From: Deltaproteobacteria bacterium
Lineage (GTDB): Bacteria > Myxococcota_A > Bradymonadia > UBA7976 > VGTA01
Reading direction: 5' to 3'
Length of the DNA: 5,104 nucleotides
Assembly: GCA_016874875.1 (NCBI GenBank)
Contig: VGTA01000313.1
Span: 1 to 5,104 of the forward strand
Part shown: positions 1 through 4,736 of the stretch, one piece after another
How positions within the stretch are numbered: position 1 is the first letter of the stretch
Layout of the letters: each line of letters begins with the position of its first letter
Made by a program: the position numbers and the translations under genes
Notes under the pieces: model-generated
The model's database searches: none
What the model saw: the letters and a program-made list of their open reading frames with translations, nothing else
Told to the model about the DNA's origin: nothing

Positions 1-191
1 GGGGTCTGGGCGTGGGCGCTGCGCGGGGCGCTGAGGCTGAGGGCGCTGAGGCTGAGGACGCTGAGGCTGAGGGCGCTGAGGCTGAGGGCGCTGAGGCTGA
101 GGGCGCTGAGGCTGAGGGCGCTGAGGGCGCTGAGGGCGCTGAGGGCGCTGAGGGCGCTAGGGGCACGCGGGGCGCGGGCGGGCGGGCGCAT
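1..191 (-). CDS. N-terminus of an exported protein with a repeat-built signal peptide (partial, runs off left edge)
   Basis: The frame is open from ATG at 191-189 to the left edge, about 63 codons. Residues 1-11 (MRPPARAPRAP) carry three arginines and look like a signal-peptide n-region. Residues 12-54 are only Ser, Ala and Leu plus one Val: SAL units, then SALSL units. SAPRSAHAQTP follows, in which AHA|QT fits signal peptidase I (Ala at -3 and -1), giving mature protein from about Gln62. Mean Kyte-Doolittle values worked out by hand are about 1.6 for both units, hydrophobic enough for an h-region. Codons are AGC, GCC and CTC, typical of the other genes here, and a GAGGAGGAG lies 5 nt before the ATG. 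An h-region of about 43 residues is far longer than the usual 7-15. No lipobox Cys and no Arg-Arg Tat motif are visible. The mature domain lies outside the window, so function is unknown. The alternatives are plus-strand reading frames through the same repeat, which fit less well. Confidence 0.62.
   Translation of the reverse strand, partial: MRPPARAPRAPSALSALSALSALSALSLSALSLSALSLSALSLSVLSLSALSLSAPRSAHAQT
31..165. repeat. Tandem repeat: six 15-bp units, then four 9-bp units
   Basis: Plus-strand unit CTGAGGCTGAGGGCG occurs six times at 31-120. The copy at 46-60 has one change (GGACG for GGGCG). Four copies of CTGAGGGCG follow at 121-156, and a degenerate copy, CTAGGGGCA, at 157-165. The 15-mer is the 9-mer preceded by CTGAGG, so the array is built from 6-bp and 9-bp modules. 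All units are multiples of three, so copy-number change would lengthen or shorten the overlapping minus-strand signal peptide (SAL and SALSL) without shifting frame. Confidence 0.95.
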
Positions 192-359
192 GGGGGCTCC
201 TCCTCGGCGGGTGGCGCCGGGCGAGTGGCGCGCGCGTCTGTTTTCGCTTAGTGTGGTGTCCCGCGCTGGGGGGCGCGCGCGGCGGGGGGCGCGCTCACAC
301 TAGACGATCTCGCCGCCCCGCTCAACCTTTCGCGCCCCCGCGCCGCCCTAGGAGCCCCC
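192..359. promoter_or_regulatory. Divergent intergenic region, probably with promoters in both directions
   Basis: These 168 bp separate two divergently oriented starts. A relatively AT-rich patch lies at about 239-252 (containing TTTTCGCTTA), and another around 295-309. A 7-bp inverted repeat, TAGTGTG (249-255) and CACACTA (296-302), brackets a G/C-only core and could be an operator or a stem. I could not assign convincing -35/-10 boxes on either strand. The plus-strand gene has its own ribosome binding site, TAGGAG at 349-354. Confidence 0.4.
197..205 (-). promoter_or_regulatory. Shine-Dalgarno for the minus-strand exported protein
   Basis: On the minus strand GAGGAGGAG is followed by CCCCC and then ATG (191-189). 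The internal GGAGG has a 7-nt spacing to the ATG. It is the main support for translation starting at 191 on the minus strand rather than for a plus-strand gene ending here. Confidence 0.6.
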
Positions 360-1547
360 ATGGACCACGCCGCCCCGCCGCGCTCGCCGCTCCGCTCGCC
401 GCCCCTCCCGCCGCCCCCGCTCGCCCGCCGCCTCGGCGCGGGGGGGCGGGGGGTGTACTCGCAGCTGGCGGGGCGGGCGCAGGCGAGCGGGCGCCCGCTC
501 CTCCCTCTCCACGTGGGCGACACGCACCTGCCGCCGGCGGTGGACGTGCGCGCGCTGCCGGCCAGCGACGACCTCCACCGCTACACGGCGGTGGGGGGCG
601 AGCCGGCGCTCGTGGAGGCGCTGCGCGCGCACCTCGCGCGGCGGCAGGGCGCCCCCGTGGGCGCCGAGGAGGTGCTGGTGACGGCGGGGGCCACGGGGGG
701 ACTCACGGCGCTGTTCGCGACGCTGCTCGCCCCGGGGGACGAGGCGCTGCTGCTGGCGCCGTACTGGCCGCTCGTGGCGGGGGGGGCGCGCCTCCTCGGC
801 GCCACGCCCGTGGCGGTGCCCGTCTTTGGGCGCGGCCTCTCCTGCGCTGAGGCGCTCGCCGCCCTCGACGCCGCCTGCACGCCGCGCGCGCGCCTCCTCT
901 ACTTCAACTCCCCCAACAACCCCACGGGCGAGGTGCTCTCGCGCGAGTGGATGGAGGCGCTGGTGGGCTGGGCGGCGCGCCGGGGGCTGTGGGTGGTGTC
1001 GGACGAGGTCTACGACCTGTTCAGCTTCTCGGCGCCGCACGTCTACGCCCGCCCCCTCGACCCCGCGCGCGTCATCTCCGCCTTCTCTATGAGCAAGGCG
1101 TTCGGTATGGCGGGGTACCGCTGCGGGGCGCTGCAGGGCCCCCCAGAGGTGCTCGCCGAGGTGGAGCGCGCCGCCACCTTTACCCTGTACAGCGCGCCCA
1201 CCCCCGCGCAGCGCGCGGCGCGCCTCGCTCTTGAGGGGGAGGGGGAGCGCTGGGCGGCGCGCGCCCGCGCCCTCTACGCGCAGGTGGGCGCGGAGGCAGC
1301 GCGCCGGCTCGGGGCGCCGCCGCCGCAGGGGGGGACGTTCTTGTTCTTGGACGTCTCGCGCGAGCGCCCCGACGCCGAGGCGCTCAGCGACCTCCTCGGC
1401 GCCTGCGCCGACGAGGGGCTGCTGCTAGCGCCGGGGTCCTCGTTTGGGCCCTACCCCACGCACGTGCGCCTCTGCTTCACCGCGGCGCCGCCGGAGCGCG
1501 TCCTAGCGGGGGTGGACGTGCTCGCGCGCGCCCTCGGTCGCGCCTAA
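360..1547 (+). CDS. Pyridoxal-phosphate-dependent aminotransferase, class I/II (fold type I)
   Basis: 395 aa, cytoplasmic, with no signal peptide. It should transfer an amino group between an amino acid and a 2-oxo acid through PLP. The expected motifs are present in order: YTAVGG near Tyr75, the phosphate-binding turn at 108-114 (TAGATGG), APYWP with ring-stacking Tyr135, NNPTG at 186-190 with Asn187, SDEVYD with Asp215 (pyridine nitrogen) and Tyr218, SMSKAFGMAGYR with the Schiff-base Lys246 and Arg254, and HVRLCF with substrate-carboxylate Arg370. Length fits aspartate/aromatic/methionine-type class I enzymes, but substrate cannot be read from the motifs. The first ~25 residues are a Pro/Ala/Arg-rich extension before the usual start of homology. 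The ATG is chosen because AGGAG ends 5 nt upstream. It is first in the probable operon, 73 bp before mpl. No catalytic residue appears lost. Confidence 0.93.
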   Translation: MDHAAPPRSPLRSPPLPPPPLARRLGAGGRGVYSQLAGRAQASGRPLLPLHVGDTHLPPAVDVRALPASDDLHRYTAVGGEPALVEALRAHLARRQGAPVGAEEVLVTAGATGGLTALFATLLAPGDEALLLAPYWPLVAGGARLLGATPVAVPVFGRGLSCAEALAALDAACTPRARLLYFNSPNNPTGEVLSREWMEALVGWAARRGLWVVSDEVYDLFSFSAPHVYARPLDPARVISAFSMSKAFGMAGYRCGALQGPPEVLAEVERAATFTLYSAPTPAQRAARLALEGEGERWAARARALYAQVGAEAARRLGAPPPQGGTFLFLDVSRERPDAEALSDLLGACADEGLLLAPGSSFGPYPTHVRLCFTAAPPERVLAGVDVLARALGRA

Positions 1548-1620
1548 CGCCTCTCGCGCGCCCCTCGCGCGCCCCTCGCGGGTCGCCTCGTGTCCCCACC
1601 TCACGCCCCTGGAGTCCGCC
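1548..1620. other. Short intergenic leader before mpl with an 11-bp duplication
   Basis: The unit TCGCGCGCCCC is present twice in tandem (1554-1564, 1565-1575) and is followed by a partial copy. No hairpin plus T-run is visible, so read-through from the aminotransferase gene is likely. GGAG at 1611-1614, six bases before the ATG at 1621, is the probable mpl ribosome binding site. Confidence 0.6.
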
Positions 1621-3102
1621 ATGACCAAGCCCCACCAGCCGCTCTTTGTCCGCCTGCCCGCCCCCGCCCACATCCGCAAGATTCACGTGCTCGGCGTGGC
1701 CGGCTCCGCCATGGGGGCGTTCGCGTGCATGCTGCAGGAGGCGGGCTACGAGGTGCGCGGCTCAGACCTCGGCATGTACCCGCCCATGAGCGACATGCTG
1801 GCGGCGCGGGGGGTGGGGGTGTCGCTGGGGTGGGACCCGGCGCACCTCGACTGGGGGCCCGACTGGGTGATCGTGGGCAACGTGTGCCGCCAAGACAACC
1901 CTGTGGCGGCGGTGGCGCGGGCGCGCGGGGTCCCCTACGCCTCGTTCCCGCAGGCGGTCTCCGACCTGTTCTTGGCGCGCCGCTCGCCGGTGGTGGTGAC
2001 GGGCACGCACGGCAAGACCACCACCACCAACCTCACCGCCCACCTGCTGCGCGCGCGCTTTGAGGGCGTGGGGCTGCTGGCGGGGGGAGTGGGGGCCAAT
2101 TTCGGGTCGCCCTACGTGATCGGGGCGGAGGGGGCGCCGTTCGTGATCGAGGGGGACGAGTACGACACGGCGTTTTTTGATAAGGGGCCCAAGTTCCTGC
2201 ACTACCGCCCGGAGGTGGCGGTGGTCAACAACATCGAGTTCGACCACGCCGACATCTACGACTCCGTGGAGGAGATCGAGGAGAATTTCGCCCGCCTGTG
2301 CGCGCTCATCACGCCGGGGCGGCTGCTCTTGGTGAACGGCGACGACCCGCGCGCCCTCGGGGTGGCCCGGGCGGCGACGGGGGAGGTGGTGACGTACGGG
2401 TTCGGGGAGGGCTGCGCGTGGCGCGCCACGGAGGTGTCGCTCGGGCCCGCGGGCGCCGAGTTCCTGCTCACGCCGCCGGCGTCGGCGGGGGCGCCGGCGT
2501 GGGCGCGCAGCCCCCTGCCGGGGCGCTACAACGTGGGCAACGCGCTGGCGGCGCTGGCGGCGGCGGTGGGGCGCTACGGGGTGCCGCTGCCCGACGCCCT
2601 CGCCGCCCTCGCGTCGTTCCGGGGCGTGCAGAAGCGCCAGGAGGTGGTGGCGGACGTGGGGGGGGTGCTGGTGATGGAGGACTACGCCAACCACCCCACA
2701 GCGGCGGCGGAGACGCTGCGGGGCCTCCGCGCTCAGCACCCCGGGCGCCGCCTCTGGGCGATCTATGAGCCCAAGAGCAACACGGCGCGCCGGCGCGTGC
2801 ACCAGGAGGAGTACGCCGCGGCGCTGGCGGAGGCGCCGCTGGCGCGCCTGACGCGCCCCTTTAAGAAGGAGGACCGCTTCCCCGCCGCGGAGCGCCTTGA
2901 CCTCGACGCCCTGGTGGGGGCGCTGCGGGCGCGGGGGGTGGACGCGGCGGCGTGGCTCGAGATCGACGAGCTGGTGGACGAGCTGGCGCGCGAGGCGCGG
3001 GCGGGGGACCTGCTGGTGTTTATGTCGTCGAGTCACTTTGAGGGGGGGGTGACGCGCACGGTGGAGCGCCTGCGGGCGCGCGAGGAGGCGGCCCGTGTCT
3101 GA
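1621..3102 (+). CDS. mpl: UDP-N-acetylmuramate:L-alanyl-gamma-D-glutamyl-meso-diaminopimelate ligase (murein peptide ligase)
   Basis: 493 aa, a cytoplasmic Mur-ligase relative that uses ATP to attach recovered murein tripeptide to UDP-MurNAc, returning it to peptidoglycan synthesis. The N-terminal nucleotide-sugar fold carries G25-x-x-G28-x-x-M31. The ATP P-loop is GTHGKTTT at 128-135 with Lys132. EGDEYDTAFFDKGPKF at 177-192 is the Mpl form of the segment that reads more like EADESD in MurC, and with HYRP (194-197), EFDHAD (206-211) and EPKSNT (383-388) it separates Mpl from MurC. NVGN at 304-307 and DYANHPTA at 354-361 follow, the latter in the C-terminal domain. Asn357 stands where Mpl and MurC usually have the first His of HHPT. 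About 15-20 residues precede the Rossmann strand. GGAG 6 nt upstream supports the ATG. The stop lies inside the start of the next gene. Presence of Mpl implies a meso-DAP peptidoglycan and a recycling route. Confidence 0.95.
   Translation: MTKPHQPLFVRLPAPAHIRKIHVLGVAGSAMGAFACMLQEAGYEVRGSDLGMYPPMSDMLAARGVGVSLGWDPAHLDWGPDWVIVGNVCRQDNPVAAVARARGVPYASFPQAVSDLFLARRSPVVVTGTHGKTTTTNLTAHLLRARFEGVGLLAGGVGANFGSPYVIGAEGAPFVIEGDEYDTAFFDKGPKFLHYRPEVAVVNNIEFDHADIYDSVEEIEENFARLCALITPGRLLLVNGDDPRALGVARAATGEVVTYGFGEGCAWRATEVSLGPAGAEFLLTPPASAGAPAWARSPLPGRYNVGNALAALAAAVGRYGVPLPDALAALASFRGVQKRQEVVADVGGVLVMEDYANHPTAAAETLRGLRAQHPGRRLWAIYEPKSNTARRRVHQEEYAAALAEAPLARLTRPFKKEDRFPAAERLDLDALVGALRARGVDAAAWLEIDELVDELAREARAGDLLVFMSSSHFEGGVTRTVERLRAREEAARV
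3082..3088 (+). promoter_or_regulatory. Shine-Dalgarno inside mpl that sets the start of the next gene
   Basis: GAGGAGG lies within the last codons of mpl and is followed by 6 nt (CGGCCC) and then GTG at 3095. This spacing favours the first of three in-frame GTG codons and implies translational coupling with mpl. Confidence 0.65.
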
Positions 3103-3130
3103 GCCCGTGTCTGAGCCCGTGTCTAGGCCC
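3095..3130 (+). repeat. 12-bp tandem repeat covering the start codon (three copies)
   Basis: GTGTCTGAGCCC occurs at 3095-3106 and 3107-3118, then GTGTCTAGGCCC at 3119-3130. Each copy begins with an in-frame GTG, so the downstream protein opens as MSEP-VSEP-VSRP. The mpl stop TGA (3100-3102) lies in the first copy, so repeat number would not alter Mpl. Confidence 0.93.
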
Positions 3131-4711
3131 GTCGGCCTCAGCGCCCTGCAGCGGATGCCCCGCGCCCTGGTGGACGTGCTGGCCGTCGCCTACGACTTCC
3201 TCACCGCCGCCGACCTCCTCCGCGCGCTCACCTTCCTCAACATCACCCCCCGCGCCGCGCGGCAGTACCAGATCGGGGACGTGTCGGCGGAGCTCGACGA
3301 GCTGGCGCAGGGGGGCTGGGTGCTCGAGGGGGCGCGCGGCTACCGCTGTCACCCCGAGCGCGTCGACGAGGCGCTCGCCGGGCTCTCGCCGGCGCAGGTG
3401 AGCGCGGTGTGGGGGTTCGTCATCCGGCTCACGCAGTCGGCGCTCCCGCAGCGGCTCGGCGGCGCCTCGCTGCGCACGCTCGGCGCCTCCCTCGGGCTGC
3501 TCGCCCGCCGCGACGTGGCCGCCTGCCTCGCGCTCAGCGACCCGGGGGGGGCGGTGGAGACGGTGTGGGCGCACTACGCGGCGCCCGGGGGGCAGCGGGC
3601 GTGGCTCACCGAGCGCCTCCTCGAGCTCGACGAGGGGCTGCTCGCGCGCTGCCCGCTGGCGCTGCGCGCCTGGATGTGCGCGGAGCGGGCGTCGCGCTGG
3701 CTGTGGGCGGCGCCGGGGGCGGGGCCGCAGGGGGGCGGGGCGGCGGCGCTCGCGGAGCTCGAGGGGCTGCTGCGGGCGGCGGGGGGCGCGGAGGGAGAGG
3801 GGGGGGCGGCGGGGCTGGCGCGGGGGGCGCGGGCGCTGGCGGCGGCGCTGCAGCGCGACTACGACGAGCGGGCGAGCGCCGCCCGCGACGCCGCCCGCCG
3901 CGCGCCCCCCCGGGCGGCCGGGCCGAGTCCCGAGGGCGCGCTGCTGCTGGCGGCGGGGGAGGCGCTCGGGGCGGCGCTGCTGGCCCGCGGGGCGCCGCGG
4001 GAGGCGCTGGCGCTCCTCGGGGCGCTCGACTCCCCGGAGGGGGCGGCGGAGCTGTCGGACGCGGGGGGGGCGCTGCGCCTGCTCGGGGCGCTGGCGCACC
4101 TGAGCGCGGGGGACGTGGGGGCGGCGGAGGGGGCGTGGCGCGAGGGGGAGCGCGCGCTCCGCGGCGCCCTCCGCCGCCGGGTGCTGCTGGGGGGGGCGTC
4201 GGCGCTGGGGCGGCGCCTCGGGGCGCTGGCGATGTGCGCGCTGCGCGACCCGCAGGCGCCGCAGGCGCTCACCCTCAGCGCCGAGGCGCCCCACCTGCGC
4301 GCCGCCCTCCCCGGCGAGGAGGAGGCGCCCGCGCTGCGCGCCCTAGACGCGCTCTACGAGTCGCTCAACGCCGACCCGCCCGCCCACACCGCCGCCCTGC
4401 CGCTGGCGCTCGAGGGGTGGCTCTCCTCCCCCCCCTCGCCGCTATGGGACCTGCTGGCGTCCACGCTGGCGGCGTGGGCGGGGGCGCGCCTCTCCCCCGA
4501 GCAGCTCGGGGCGCTCGAGGCGCGCGCGGCGGGGTGGGAGGGGCTGGGGATGGCGGGGCTGGCGGCGGCCCTCCGGGCGCTGTGGCCCGAGGCGGAGCCC
4601 ACGCCCCTCGGCCGCCTCCGCGAGCCCGAGGCGTCGTGGCACCGCCCCCTCCGCGCGCTAGAGGGGCTGGCGGCGGCGCTGCTGGCGCGCGCGCCTGAGC
4701 GGCGCGCCTAG
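3095..4711 (+). CDS. Unrecognised protein: winged-helix-like N-terminus plus Ala/Leu-rich helical-repeat body
   Basis: 538 aa, no signal peptide or membrane segment, so probably cytoplasmic. Residues ~15-95 read as a winged helix: several helices, a likely recognition helix (IGDVSAELDELAQGGWV, ending at Val76), then a wing-like LEGARGYRCHP (Tyr83-Pro87). The remainder is nearly all Ala/Leu/Gly/Arg helices with TPR-like pairs, for example ARGAPREALALLGALDS near 297-313 and LAHLSAGDVGAAEGAWREGE near 333-352. A Gly/Ala low-complexity stretch sits at about 205-250. This resembles the N-terminal, pre-helicase part I recall in some large SNF2-type helicases of delta-proteobacterial lineages, but no Walker or DEAD-box motif follows and a convergent gene begins 15 bp after the stop, so it is either a stand-alone protein or a remnant. 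Start is GTG 3095, 6 nt after GAGGAGG, overlapping mpl by 8 nt. Coding status is well supported; function is not. Confidence 0.8.
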   Translation: MSEPVSEPVSRPVGLSALQRMPRALVDVLAVAYDFLTAADLLRALTFLNITPRAARQYQIGDVSAELDELAQGGWVLEGARGYRCHPERVDEALAGLSPAQVSAVWGFVIRLTQSALPQRLGGASLRTLGASLGLLARRDVAACLALSDPGGAVETVWAHYAAPGGQRAWLTERLLELDEGLLARCPLALRAWMCAERASRWLWAAPGAGPQGGGAAALAELEGLLRAAGGAEGEGGAAGLARGARALAAALQRDYDERASAARDAARRAPPRAAGPSPEGALLLAAGEALGAALLARGAPREALALLGALDSPEGAAELSDAGGALRLLGALAHLSAGDVGAAEGAWREGERALRGALRRRVLLGGASALGRRLGALAMCALRDPQAPQALTLSAEAPHLRAALPGEEEAPALRALDALYESLNADPPAHTAALPLALEGWLSSPPSPLWDLLASTLAAWAGARLSPEQLGALEARAAGWEGLGMAGLAAALRALWPEAEPTPLGRLREPEASWHRPLRALEGLAAALLARAPERRA

Positions 4712-4736
4712 CCCTCGCGGCGGCGCCTAGCCCTCG
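4704..4736. repeat. 14-bp direct repeat across the convergent gene ends
   Basis: GCGCCTAGCCCTCG occurs at 4704-4717 and again at 4723-4736, a 19-bp period. Each copy contains CTAG, which reads TAG on both strands. The first copy supplies the stop of the plus-strand gene (TAG 4709-4711) and the second the stop of the minus-strand gene (CTA 4727-4729). Confidence 0.9.

Noticed and set aside
31..165. CRISPR-like or regulatory iteron array
   Set aside because: Units are contiguous with no spacers and keep a coding frame, so this is a simple coding tandem repeat.
12..251. Plus-strand reading frame encoding Glu/Ala/Gly repeats (GAEAE) through the tandem repeat
   Set aside because: It uses GCT for Ala repeatedly, which is rare in the clear genes here, and has no domain; the opposite strand gives an SD, ATG, n-region, h-region and AxA site in order.
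1..303. Plus-strand open frame from the left edge (LRLRA repeats) ending at TAG 301-303
   Set aside because: It depends on many AGG Arg codons and crosses the more AT-containing patch with non-GC third positions; no recognisable domain. It could only be revived by upstream sequence showing a real gene in this frame.
348..1040. Minus-strand open frame opposite the aminotransferase N-terminal half
   Set aside because: Antisense shadow; the plus strand has complete PLP-enzyme motifs.
1762..3036. Long minus-strand open frame opposite mpl
   Set aside because: His/Arg/Pro-rich antisense shadow caused by the high GC content; mpl on the other strand has all family motifs.
3020..4294. Long minus-strand open frame opposite the winged-helix/solenoid gene
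   Set aside because: Almost entirely Arg/Pro/Ala with no motif, lies antisense to a frame with a good SD, coupled start and structured helices.
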